Source: MGBC124762 sp048201935 (GTDB lineage Bacteria > Bacillota > Clostridia > Oscillospirales > Oscillospiraceae). From it: 57,381 bases of DNA. Under the pieces are notes generated by a model, which saw only the letters and a program-made list of their open reading frames with translations, searched no databases and had not been told where the DNA came from. Shown piece after piece: positions 15,177-24,094 of the stretch. The DNA lies in NCBI GenBank assembly GCA_048201935.1, contig DBFBGR010000016.1:1-57381 (forward strand), given 5' to 3'. Both the position numbers and the translations under genes were made by a program. The stretch's first letter is position 1, and every line of letters starts with the position of its first letter.

Positions 15177-16292
15177 ATGGCTGACAAGAAGAAGACCGTC
15201 CCCACCGCCGCCCCGGCCTCCGACCGCAAAAAGGCCCTGGAGACCGCCATCGCCCAGATCGAGAAGGACTACGGCAAGGGCTCCATCATGCGCCTGGGCG
15301 AGAACGAGCACGTGGTGGTGGACGCCATCCCCACCGGCTCTCTGAGCCTGGACCTGGCCCTGGGCATTGGCGGCGTTCCCAAGGGCCGCATCATCGAAAT
15401 TTACGGCCCCGAGTCCTCGGGCAAGACCACCCTGGCCCTCCACATCGTGGCCGAGAGCCAGAAGCAGGGCGGCGAGGTGGCCTACATCGACGCCGAGCAC
15501 GCCATGGACCCCAGCTACGCCCGGGCCCTGGGGGTGGACATCGACTCCATGCTCATCTCTCAGCCCGACACCGGCGAGGACGCGCTGCAGATCGTGGAGA
15601 TGCTGGTGCGCTCGGGCGCGGTGGACGTGGTGGTGGTGGACTCCGTCGCCGCCTTGGTGCCTCGCGCCGAGATCGAGGGCGACATGGGCGACAGCCACGT
15701 GGGCCTGCTGGCCCGGCTCATGAGCCAGGCCCTTCGCAAGCTGGCGGGCTCCATCGCCAAGACCAACTGCATCGTCATCTTCATCAACCAGCTCCGGGAA
15801 AAGGTGGGCGTGGTCTACGGCAACCCCGAGGTCACCACCGGCGGCCGGGCCTTGAAGTTCTACTCCTCGGTGCGCATCGATGTGCGCCGGGTGGAGAGCC
15901 TGAAGGTCTCTGGCGAGGTGGTGGGCAACCACACCCGGGCCAAGGTGGTCAAGAACAAGGTCGCCCCTCCCTTCAAGCAGGCCGAGTTCGACATCATGTA
16001 CGGCGAGGGCATCTCCAAGGTGGGTGAAATTCTCGACCTGGGCGTCCAGCTGGACCTGGTGCAAAAATCCGGCTCCTGGTTCGCCATGGGGGAAAAGCGC
16101 ATCGGCCAGGGCCGGGACGCCGCCAAGCAGTACCTCAAGGACAACCCCGACGAATGCGCCGCGCTGGAGGCGGAGATCCGCAAGAATTCCTACAAGCTCA
16201 TGACCGCCCAGGAGAAGGTGGCCGCCAAGGCCGCCGGGCGGGCGGTGGACGTGTCCGCCGACGACTTTGAAGACGGCGAGGACGACGAATGA
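15177..16292 (+). CDS. recA: Recombinase RecA
   Basis: A 371-residue RecA, the ATP-dependent strand-exchange protein that also triggers LexA self-cleavage. Walker A GPESSGKT at 77-84, the MAW-type Glu (GPES) included; Walker B VVVDSVAALVPRAEIEG; L2-type loop region with NPEVTTGGRALKFYSSVR; acidic C-terminus ending in EDGEDDE. No intein or truncation. Start ATG has AGAGGGAG upstream. It overlaps recX by four bases (ATGA). No SOS-type operator is visible upstream, and expression may come partly from the promoter before DUF1385. Confidence 0.98.
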   Translation: MADKKKTVPTAAPASDRKKALETAIAQIEKDYGKGSIMRLGENEHVVVDAIPTGSLSLDLALGIGGVPKGRIIEIYGPESSGKTTLALHIVAESQKQGGEVAYIDAEHAMDPSYARALGVDIDSMLISQPDTGEDALQIVEMLVRSGAVDVVVVDSVAALVPRAEIEGDMGDSHVGLLARLMSQALRKLAGSIAKTNCIVIFINQLREKVGVVYGNPEVTTGGRALKFYSSVRIDVRRVESLKVSGEVVGNHTRAKVVKNKVAPPFKQAEFDIMYGEGISKVGEILDLGVQLDLVQKSGSWFAMGEKRIGQGRDAAKQYLKDNPDECAALEAEIRKNSYKLMTAQEKVAAKAAGRAVDVSADDFEDGEDDE

Positions 16293-16912
16293 AGATCGTC
16301 GCCCTGGTCCCCTCCCAAAAGGTCCAGGGCCGGTGGCTTCTGACCTTTGAGGATGGGACCAAGCTGAAGCTCACCGACAAAGAAATGGTGGACTTCTCCC
16401 TCTACCAGGGTCTGGACGTGCCCGAGACCGCCCTGGACCAGCTCCGGGACGCCGCCGGCGCGTCCCGCTGCCGCCGCCGGGCGGCCAACATCCTCTCCGC
16501 CCGGCCTCTCAGCCGGGCCGAGCTGGAGAAGCGTCTCATCGAAAAAGGAGAGACCCCGGAGCACGCCGCCAGCGCCTGCGACGACTTGGAGCGGCTGGGC
16601 TACTTAAACGATGAGCAGTACGCCAAGACCTTAGCTGCATATTATGTAAACCGCGGCTACGGCCCCCGGAAGGTCCGCAACGAGCTCTACCGCCGGGGCG
16701 TGCCCCGGGCGTACTGGGACAGCGCCATGGACGACTTAGAGCCCGACACCGGGGCCATCGACGCCTTTGTGGCCTCTCGCCTGGGCCGGATCGAGCACCC
16801 CGACCGCAAGGACCTCAAACGCGTCAGCGACGCGCTCATGCGCCGGGGCTACGCCTGGAGCGATATCTCCGCCGCCCTGCGGCGCTACACCGACGACTTG
16901 GAGGAGGACTGA
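16289..16912 (+). CDS. recX: Regulatory protein RecX
   Basis: A 207-residue protein that binds RecA filaments and limits their activity. Consists of tandem three-helix RecX repeats, with hallmarks RRRAANILSARPLSRAELEKR (about 66-86, first repeat), LERLGYLNDEQYAK and RGYGPRKVRNELYRRGV (middle), and DALMRRGYAWSDISAALRR near the C-terminus. The N-terminal 55 residues form a small basic domain found in many Firmicutes RecX. The start overlaps the recA stop, the classic recA-recX arrangement. The codons for YYVN near 16640 carry the recurrent TTATGTAAAC word discussed in the findings. Confidence 0.93.
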   Translation: MKIVALVPSQKVQGRWLLTFEDGTKLKLTDKEMVDFSLYQGLDVPETALDQLRDAAGASRCRRRAANILSARPLSRAELEKRLIEKGETPEHAASACDDLERLGYLNDEQYAKTLAAYYVNRGYGPRKVRNELYRRGVPRAYWDSAMDDLEPDTGAIDAFVASRLGRIEHPDRKDLKRVSDALMRRGYAWSDISAALRRYTDDLEED

Positions 16913-16916
16913 CCCC

Positions 16917-18236
<1,320 letters not shown>

Positions 18237-18240
18237 GACC

Positions 18241-18792
18241 ATGAACCTTCCAAACAAGCTGTCCCTGCTGCGCATTTTGCTCATCCCGGTGTTCCTGGTG
18301 CTGGTGTACCTGGAATTTCCCGGCCATATGTACGCCGCTCTGGCGGTGTTCGTCCTGGCCAGCCTCACCGACCTGGCCGACGGCATCATCGCCCGCAAGC
18401 ACCACCTGGTCACCGACTTCGGCAAGTTCCTGGACCCCTTGGCCGACAAGGTGCTGGTGATGGCGGCTATGCTGTGGTTCGTGGAGACGGGAAGAATGCC
18501 CGCGTGGTGTATGCTGCTGGTGGTGGCACGGGAGTTCGCCGTCACCGCGCTGCGGCTGGTGGCGGTGGGCAAGGGCCGGGTCATCGCGGCGGCTTGGTCG
18601 GGGAAGGTCAAGACCGCCTCCACCATGGTGGGCATCTGCCTGATGCTGGTGGCCCCCGAGCTACCCTTCCTGAGCCCCGAGACAGTCCACATCCTTGACA
18701 TTGTTTGCGTGTCGATCATCGTCATCACCACGGTGTACTCCGGCGTGGAGTACTTCGCCAAGAACCACGACGCGCTCTCCGGGTCCATGTAA
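18241..18792 (+). CDS. pgsA: CDP-diacylglycerol--glycerol-3-phosphate 3-phosphatidyltransferase
   Basis: A 183-residue membrane enzyme making phosphatidylglycerol-phosphate, the committed step to PG and cardiolipin. The CDP-alcohol phosphatidyltransferase signature is complete: Asp44, Asp47-Gly48, Ala51-Arg52, Gly61, Asp65 and Asp69, with the usual spacing. Hydrophobic helices lie at about 7-25, 30-43, 73-90, 98-112 and 130-175. It begins four bases after the rimO stop and ends the housekeeping run at a strong terminator. The start follows GTGGAGGAATGAGACC, so its ribosome binding site lies in the end of rimO. Confidence 0.95.
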   Translation: MNLPNKLSLLRILLIPVFLVLVYLEFPGHMYAALAVFVLASLTDLADGIIARKHHLVTDFGKFLDPLADKVLVMAAMLWFVETGRMPAWCMLLVVAREFAVTALRLVAVGKGRVIAAAWSGKVKTASTMVGICLMLVAPELPFLSPETVHILDIVCVSIIVITTVYSGVEYFAKNHDALSGSM

Positions 18793-18812
18793 AAAGCGCG
18801 CCTGAAATGCAG

Positions 18813-18851
18813 AAAAGGGCCCGGACTCCAGTGGAGTCCGGGCCCTTTTTT
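18813..18851. terminator. Strong bidirectional terminator after pgsA
   Basis: Long near-perfect dyad AAAAGGGCCCGGACTCCA / TGGAGTCCGGGCCCTTTT followed by T-run; also suits the minus-strand HAD gene. Confidence 0.92.
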
Positions 18852-18896
18852 ATGCTGGAGCCCTCGCGCGTCTCTCCTCGCGGTCCGGCTTCAGAC

Positions 18897-19517
18897 TCAG
18901 AGCCCCGCCAGGGCGTCCACATCCTCCGGACGTTGGAGGAGGTGGGTGCAGGGCCAGCTCCCCTGGGCTCCCCAGAGGGCCAGGCCGGAGGCCACCCCCG
19001 CGGCGGCCGCGCACTGCAGATCATAGGGACTGTCGCCGATGAAGAGCACCTGCTCCGGCGCGCAGCCCGTCCGGGCCATATACTCCAGCAGCGGGTCGGG
19101 GTAGGGCTTGTGGCGCGGGGTGTCATCGGCGGTAATGGTGATGGAAAAATAGTGGGCGATGGAGCGAAGGATGGGGTCCTCCTCCGCCTCGGCCCGGGTC
19201 CGGGAGGTGGCGACCCCCAGGCCTCGCCCGGCCTGGGTAAGCCGGTCCAGCAGCTGCTCAATGCCGTCGTAGAGCCGGTTGTGGCTGACGTACTTGACCA
19301 AGGTGGCCTCCCACTGCCGCAAAGCGGCCACGGGGTCGTCAAAGCCCAACGCTACGGCGGCGTCGATACCGGGGATACCGAAGTACTGGCCCAGGTCCTC
19401 CAGGGTGCGCTCCTGACCGGTGAGCTCTCGAAGCACGTCCTGCAAAGCCTGCATATTAGAATAGAACGTGTCGATGAGGGTGCCGTCTACGTCAAAAACG
19501 ATGTGTGAATAGCCCAT
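18897..19517 (-). CDS. HAD family hydrolase (phosphoglycolate-phosphatase-like)
   Basis: A 206-residue HAD phosphatase with a helical C1 cap. Motif I is FDVDGTLIDT (about 7-16, nucleophile and acid/base Asp), the cap covers about 20-85, motif II is the Ser/Thr in GVATSRTRAE, and motif IV is IGDSPYDLQCA with the Mg2+-binding Asp. The overall form is close to phosphoglycolate phosphatase and pyrophosphatase PpaX, but the substrate cannot be read from sequence. The ATG at 19515-19517 has GAGGTG four bases upstream; an in-frame TTG further up is less likely. It begins one base after the stop of the epimerase-like gene, so they form an operon. Confidence 0.9.
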   Translation of the reverse strand: MGYSHIVFDVDGTLIDTFYSNMQALQDVLRELTGQERTLEDLGQYFGIPGIDAAVALGFDDPVAALRQWEATLVKYVSHNRLYDGIEQLLDRLTQAGRGLGVATSRTRAEAEEDPILRSIAHYFSITITADDTPRHKPYPDPLLEYMARTGCAPEQVLFIGDSPYDLQCAAAAGVASGLALWGAQGSWPCTHLLQRPEDVDALAGL

Positions 19518-19518
19518 A

Positions 19519-20304
19519 TCACACCTCAAAGTCCATGCTCAACGTCCAGGTCCTGCTCTCCCCCGGGGCCAGGGCGGCAGCCCCGGGCCGGGTGAAGAGG
19601 TCGTGGCCCTGGCCCACAAAGCCGTCCCAGGGCTCGATGCACACAAAGCCGGGAACACCGGGCTTGCTCCACAAGAGCGTAGTGAAAAAGTCCTTAGTGT
19701 CCACCTGGATGTACCGGCCCGAGGGAACGTGCTCCAGGCGGCACCAGTCCCCGGCATCGTCCACGGGGAAGGAGTCGTTGTCGAAGAGGCGCTCCTCCAA
19801 GCCGATGACCTTGCCGCTTTGGAAGCGGAAAACGTAGTCAGTGAGGACGCTTCCGGCTACAAAGGGCACCCGGAAGGCGGGGTGAAAGCCCATTTGGACG
19901 GGCATGGGCGTATCGCTACGGTTGGTGGCGGTGCAGATGGTCTGGACCCGTTTGCCCGCAAGCTTGTGGCGAGTCTCAAAGGCAAAGGCCCAGGGCCAGG
20001 TCTCGTCGCCGGGGTGGTCAAAGGAAAAGGTAATGGAATCCCCGCTTTGGTCCGCCAGGGCGTGCTCCACATCCCGGACGAAGCCGTGGCGGGTCTTGGC
20101 CTCACGGCGCTGTCCGTCCAGCTCGTACCAGCCGTCTTGGACGTTGCCGCACCAGGGAAAGCACACCGGGGCCCGGGAGGGCCAGATGGCGGGGTCTCCA
20201 CCCCAGAGCAGCTCCTGGCCATCCGCTTTGGTGACGGCGTGGAGCAGACCGCCGTGGGTCTGGGCGGCGAGGGTCAATGCGTCGTTTTTCACGCTGTATT
20301 CCAT
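19519..20304 (-). CDS. Aldose 1-epimerase family protein
   Basis: A 261-residue beta-sandwich protein of the galactose mutarotase-like superfamily, closest in pattern to the LacX/YeaD-type branch that acts on sugars or hexose-6-phosphates. Seen: ELLWGGDPAIWPSRAPVCFPWCGNV (split here as ELLWGGDP and APVCFPW, about 32-51), RHGFVRD with the conserved His (about 70-76), and MGFHPAFRVPF with the second conserved His (about 140-150). The closing IEPWDGF carries the catalytic-type Glu. Start ATG at 20302-20304 has AAAGGAGGG upstream. First gene of a two-gene operon with the HAD phosphatase, fitting a sugar-phosphate role. Substrate unknown. Confidence 0.9.
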   Translation of the reverse strand: MEYSVKNDALTLAAQTHGGLLHAVTKADGQELLWGGDPAIWPSRAPVCFPWCGNVQDGWYELDGQRREAKTRHGFVRDVEHALADQSGDSITFSFDHPGDETWPWAFAFETRHKLAGKRVQTICTATNRSDTPMPVQMGFHPAFRVPFVAGSVLTDYVFRFQSGKVIGLEERLFDNDSFPVDDAGDWCRLEHVPSGRYIQVDTKDFFTTLLWSKPGVPGFVCIEPWDGFVGQGHDLFTRPGAAALAPGESRTWTLSMDFEV

Positions 20305-20344
20305 CCAAAAAGCCCTCCTTTTTCGTTTCGTGCGGGTCAGCTTT

Positions 20345-20373
20345 AGTGTAGCATGGCGGCAGCGAAATTGCAA
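20345..20373 (-). promoter_or_regulatory. Promoter of the epimerase-HAD operon
   Basis: Minus strand: TTGCAA (20368-20373), 17 bases, TACACT (20345-20350). Confidence 0.65.
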
Positions 20374-20380
20374 GGTCTGG

Positions 20381-20417
20381 ACAAAAAGACCCCCGCGCGC
20401 TTCAAAGCGCGCGGGGG
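20381..20417 (-). terminator. Terminator of the GlcNAc PTS operon
   Basis: 13-bp stem CCCCCGCGCGCTT / AAGCGCGCGGGGG followed on the minus strand by TCTTTTTGT. It lies 70 bases after the nagE stop; the bases between hold no gene. Confidence 0.9.
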
Positions 20418-20488
20418 CTTGGGTCATGCTGGGGTCAAGGTCTCTTTTTGGGAGACAACGCCTTGCGTGGGCCGCATGGCGTTTTGGA

Positions 20489-21982
20489 TCACAGAAGCTT
20501 CTTCAGCTCGTCGAACACGAACTGGACCTTGGGCCCGACGATCACCTGGACCGCGGTCTTGGAGGGACGGATCACGCCGGAAACGCCGGAGGCCTTGATC
20601 TTCTTCTCGTCCACCAGCAGGTTGTCCTTGACCTCCATACGAAGGCGGGTGATGCAGTGGTCGGCCTCGGCGATGTTGGCCGCGCCGCCCAGTCCCTCGA
20701 GGATCATCTTGGCCATAGCGGTATAGTCGTCGTTGGCCAGCTCGATCTTCATCTCGCCCTCGGCGTCGTCGTCCTCACGGCCGGGGGTCTTCAGGTCCCA
20801 CTTCTTGATGGCGAAGTAGAACACCAGGAAGAACACGGCGAAGGCGGCGATGGCCATGGGGATCATGACCCAGTAGTTGTTGGCCGCGGGCAGGGACGCG
20901 CCGAACAGCAGATCGGTAGCGCCGGCGGAGAAGCAGAAGCCCGCCCGGAAGCCCAGCGCCACGGTGATCATGGCGAACACAGCGTAGAGTAGCGCGTAGA
21001 CCACGTACAGCGGGAAGGCCAGGAACATGAAGGCGAACTCAAAGGGCTCGGTGACGCCGCAGATGAAGGCGCACAGAGCGGCGGAGCCAACGATGCCAAT
21101 GGCGTACTTACGCTTGGTGGTCTTGGCGGTGAGGATCATAGCCAGGGCCGCGCCGGGAAGACCAAACATCATGCTGGGGAAGAAGCCGGCCATGTACTGG
21201 CCCACGGACCAGGAAATCTCCTGACCCATCAGCTCACGGGTGATGGTGCCGGCCTCACCGCCCCAGTAGGCGGACAGGTCGCCCAGGCCGATGGTGTCGA
21301 ACCAGAAGACGTTGTTCACGGCGTGGTGGAGGCCGGTGGGGATGAGCAGACGGTTGAGGAAGGTGTAGATACCAACGCCGACCACGTCCAGCTTGGCCAC
21401 GGTGGAGCCCAGCCACACCAAGGCGCTGAAGATGATGGGCCAGGCAAACAGCAGCACCACGGACGCCACGATGGACACAACGCCGGTGACGATGGCCACG
21501 CTGCGCTTGCCCGAGAAGAAGGCCAGGAAGTCAGGCAGCTTGGTGCCCCGGAACTTGTTGTAGCAAAGAGCGCCGATGATACCGGCCAGGATACCGATGA
21601 AGGGGTTGGCGATCTTCTCGTAGGCGACCTTCCAGGTCTCGTTCTCGATCAGCTTGGGGATGATGGCCCCGGCGTTGCCCACCAGGGTGGTCATCATCAG
21701 CCAACTGACCAGAGCGGCCACGCCGCCGGTGCCGTCGTTGTCCTTGGAAAGGCCAACGCCCACACCGATGGCAAACAGGATGGCCATGTTGTCGATGATG
21801 GCGCCGCCGGCCTTCACCAGGAACAGGCCGATGGAGAAGGCGATGCCCTCAGTGGCGGCGCCGGGCACGCCCATAACGCCAGGAGCGATGGCATAGCCGA
21901 TGCCCATCAGGATACCGCAGATGGGCAGCACAGCCACGGGCAGCATCAGAGCCTTGCCCAGCTTTTGAAGCTTTTTCATCAT
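20489..21982 (-). CDS. nagE: PTS N-acetylglucosamine transporter, EIICB (NagE-like)
   Basis: A 497-residue fused EIIC-EIIB of the glucose/GlcNAc PTS superfamily, which imports the sugar and phosphorylates it at C6. EIIC (about 1-395) has about ten membrane helices, with the hallmark LIPTGLHHAVNNVFWF and GVTEPFEFAFMFLAFPLY. EIIB (about 415-497) carries the phospho-cysteine in DHCITRLRM (Cys443). GlcNAc rather than glucose specificity is inferred from nagA in the same operon. There is no EIIA domain; that is a separate gene here. GGAGGAGAG precedes the first of two adjacent ATGs. Last gene of the operon, 110 bases after HPr. Confidence 0.93.
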   Translation of the reverse strand: MMKKLQKLGKALMLPVAVLPICGILMGIGYAIAPGVMGVPGAATEGIAFSIGLFLVKAGGAIIDNMAILFAIGVGVGLSKDNDGTGGVAALVSWLMMTTLVGNAGAIIPKLIENETWKVAYEKIANPFIGILAGIIGALCYNKFRGTKLPDFLAFFSGKRSVAIVTGVVSIVASVVLLFAWPIIFSALVWLGSTVAKLDVVGVGIYTFLNRLLIPTGLHHAVNNVFWFDTIGLGDLSAYWGGEAGTITRELMGQEISWSVGQYMAGFFPSMMFGLPGAALAMILTAKTTKRKYAIGIVGSAALCAFICGVTEPFEFAFMFLAFPLYVVYALLYAVFAMITVALGFRAGFCFSAGATDLLFGASLPAANNYWVMIPMAIAAFAVFFLVFYFAIKKWDLKTPGREDDDAEGEMKIELANDDYTAMAKMILEGLGGAANIAEADHCITRLRMEVKDNLLVDEKKIKASGVSGVIRPSKTAVQVIVGPKVQFVFDELKKLL

Positions 21983-22092
21983 AGTCGATCTCTCCTCCTT
22001 TTCAAAATGAGGTCACGGTCGATCAGGTCCTATCTTTCCTGCCGTCGGCCCACAACGGCTATGGAAACAAGCTTGGCGCCCCCGCGGGGCGA

Positions 22093-22350
22093 TCAGAGAT
22101 TTTCCTTCAGGAATGCCTGGAGCCCGGCCACGGCGGCGTCCTCGTCGGGGCCGTCGCAGGTGAAGGAAAGAGTGTCCCCGGCCTTGGCCGCCATGCGCAT
22201 GATGGCCATGAGGCGCTTGCAGTCGGCCTCTCCCTTGGGGGCCTTGACCTGGATGGCGCACTGGTAGCCGGTGGCGGCCTTGGCCAAAAGTCCGGCGGGC
22301 CGGGCGTGGAGGCCCAGGGGGTCCTGGATCACGTGGTCGAAGGTTTTCAT
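22093..22350 (-). CDS. Phosphocarrier protein HPr with Arg at the Ser46 position
   Basis: An 85-residue HPr that carries phosphate from EI to EIIA. The phospho-acceptor motif GLHARPAG holds His15 exactly at the usual position. The regulatory region reads DCKRLMAIM, so position 46, normally the Ser phosphorylated by HPr kinase in Firmicutes, is Arg. Phosphotransfer should work but Ser46-dependent CcpA signalling should not. The ATG at 22348-22350 has AAAGGAGAG upstream; the longer frame overlaps EIIA. It lies 17 bases after the EIIA gene in the GlcNAc operon. A second, regulatory HPr may exist elsewhere in the genome; that cannot be seen here. Confidence 0.94.
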   Translation of the reverse strand: MKTFDHVIQDPLGLHARPAGLLAKAATGYQCAIQVKAPKGEADCKRLMAIMRMAAKAGDTLSFTCDGPDEDAAVAGLQAFLKENL

Positions 22351-22367
22351 GCTCAGCTCTCCTTTTG

Positions 22368-22856
22368 TTATTTGCTCAAGGTCAACAGCTCGTCGCCGTG
22401 GGTCACCGGCCCCAGATGGGGCGTGACGGCGGCGAAGTCGGCGGTGTTGCACACCACCACGGGGGTGATCACGTCGTAACCCGCGGCGGCGATGGCGGCG
22501 GGGTCGAACTCCAGCAAGAGCTGGCCCTTTGTGACCTTGTCGCCGTTTTGGACGTGGGAAGTGTAGTGCTCGCCCTTGAGCTTGACGGTGTCCAGCCCCA
22601 CGTGGATGAGCAGCTCCACGCCGTCTGCCGAGATGAGGTTGACGGCGTGGCCGGTGTCAAACATCATGTCCACCGTGCCGTCAAAGGGGGCGTACACCTT
22701 CCCCTCGGTGGGCCGGATGGCGGCCCCCTTGCCTAAGATCTCGTCGCCGAAGGTGGGGTCACTGACCTCGCTCAGGGCCACGGCCTCTCCGGTGACGGGG
22801 GCGGCGATGACGATGCCGCTGGGTCTGCCGCCGAAGAGCTTGTCGAAAATACCCAT
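22368..22856 (-). CDS. PTS EIIA component, glucose family
   Basis: A 162-residue stand-alone EIIA of the Glc/GlcNAc family. It takes phosphate from HPr and gives it to the EIIB domain of NagE. Family features: IAAPVTGEAVALSEVSDPTF near the start (about 17-36), His70 in DTGHAVNL, and the phospho-acceptor His85 in LIHVGLDTVKL; both histidines are at the expected spacing. The ATG at 22854-22856 is preceded by AAAGGAG; the longer frame is unsupported. Separated from nagA by 104 bases that contain two overlapping hairpins, so its level may be set apart from that of nagA. Confidence 0.93.
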   Translation of the reverse strand: MGIFDKLFGGRPSGIVIAAPVTGEAVALSEVSDPTFGDEILGKGAAIRPTEGKVYAPFDGTVDMMFDTGHAVNLISADGVELLIHVGLDTVKLKGEHYTSHVQNGDKVTKGQLLLEFDPAAIAAAGYDVITPVVVCNTADFAAVTPHLGPVTHGDELLTLSK

Positions 22857-22901
22857 GGGAAACGCTCCTTTCTCCTGTAACTCTATGCCGGTCACGCGTC
22901 T

Positions 22902-22943
22902 TTTTTGTTATGCTTCGCATAACAAAAAGCGGGTACCCGCTTT
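22902..22943 (-). other. Two overlapping intra-operon hairpins between nagA and the EIIA gene
   Basis: Hairpin one: TTTTTGTTATG (902-912 of this kb) pairs with CATAACAAAAA (918-928) across CTTCG. Hairpin two: perfect palindrome AAAGCGGGTACCCGCTTT at 22926-22943, which on the minus strand is followed by TTG. They share three A bases. Could be an attenuator, a processing site or a repeat; see findings. Confidence 0.6.
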
Positions 22944-22960
22944 GGGGGACAAGGGCTATT

Positions 22961-24091
22961 TTATTTTGCCGGGACCTCCACGCCGCCCAGGTAGACCTTC
23001 TGGCGGCGGAGCGCGGCATCGCAGATCACGAAGTCGGCCAGCTTGCCGTTTTCGATGGAGCCCAGCTCGTCCAGCACACCGATCTCGTGGGCCGGGTTCC
23101 AGGCGGCGGCCCGGACGGCTTGCGTGACGGGGATACCGAAGTCCACGGCGGTGGTCATGCAGTCGTAGAGGTTGGTGGCCGAGCCCGCGATGGTGCCGTC
23201 GGCCAAAGTGGCCTTGCGGCCCTTCAAAAAGACCTTTTGCCCGCCCAGCTCCGATTCCCCCTCGGGCATCCCGCAGGCCCGCATAGAGTCGGAGATGAGG
23301 CAGATACGCCCGGGGAAGAGCTTGAAGGCCATGCGCACGGCGCTGGGGTGGGAGTGGACGCCGTCGCTGATGAGCTCGGCCATGACCTTCTCCCGCTCCG
23401 AGGCCGCGCCGATGGGGCCGGGGTCGCGGTGGTGGATGCCGGGCATGGCGTTATAAAGGTGGGTCAGGTGGGTGGCCCCGGCGTCGAAGACGGCGGCGGC
23501 CTGGTCGTAGTCGGCATCGGTGTGGGCCACGGAGACGGTGCAGGTCCTGCCCGCCGCCCGGGCAAACTCCACCGCGCCGGGCAGCTCCGGGGCCAGGTCC
23601 ACGATCTTAACGAGCCCGCCGCAGCTCTCCTGGAGCCGCCGGAAGGCACACAGGTCCGGGTCTTGGAGATAGGCGGCGTTTTGCGCGCCCTTTCGCTTCT
23701 CGGAAAAGAAGGGCCCCTCCATATTGATGCCTAAAAACCGCGCGCCCCCGGGCTCAGGGCGGTCGGCCACCGCCCTGCCCGTGGCAAAGGCCCGCTCCAG
23801 CACGTCGTAGGGCAGGGTCATGGAGGCAGGGGTGAAGCCGGTCACGCCGTTTTGGGCGTAATAGCGGGCCATGCGGCGAAGGCCCGATTCGTCGCCGTCG
23901 CAGAAGTCCGCGCCGGAGTTGCCGTGGGTGTGGATGTCGATGAGGCCGGGGATGACGCAGGCCCCCTGAAGGTCCACAGCGTCGGGGCTCTCCGGGCCAA
24001 GCACGTCCACAAAGCGGCCATTTTCCACGCCGAAGCTCCCCCGGCGGAAGGTGAAGTCCCGGGTGTAGACCATGGCGTTTTTGAAGCGCAT
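22961..24091 (-). CDS. nagA: N-acetylglucosamine-6-phosphate deacetylase
   Basis: A 376-residue amidohydrolase-superfamily enzyme that removes acetate from GlcNAc-6-phosphate, giving glucosamine-6-phosphate. Seen: the metal-site motif IDIHTHG (His54, His56), NMEGPF with the metal-binding Glu125, SVAHTDADY and HLYNAMPG with metal- and substrate-binding His residues, and the catalytic Asp in LISDSMRACGMPEG. Length is normal. The start lies three bases after the ptsI stop, so its ribosome binding site is in the end of ptsI. nagB (glucosamine-6-phosphate deaminase), the next pathway step, is not in this operon. Confidence 0.95.
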   Translation of the reverse strand: MRFKNAMVYTRDFTFRRGSFGVENGRFVDVLGPESPDAVDLQGACVIPGLIDIHTHGNSGADFCDGDESGLRRMARYYAQNGVTGFTPASMTLPYDVLERAFATGRAVADRPEPGGARFLGINMEGPFFSEKRKGAQNAAYLQDPDLCAFRRLQESCGGLVKIVDLAPELPGAVEFARAAGRTCTVSVAHTDADYDQAAAVFDAGATHLTHLYNAMPGIHHRDPGPIGAASEREKVMAELISDGVHSHPSAVRMAFKLFPGRICLISDSMRACGMPEGESELGGQKVFLKGRKATLADGTIAGSATNLYDCMTTAVDFGIPVTQAVRAAAWNPAHEIGVLDELGSIENGKLADFVICDAALRRQKVYLGGVEVPAK

Positions 24092-24094
24092 CCC

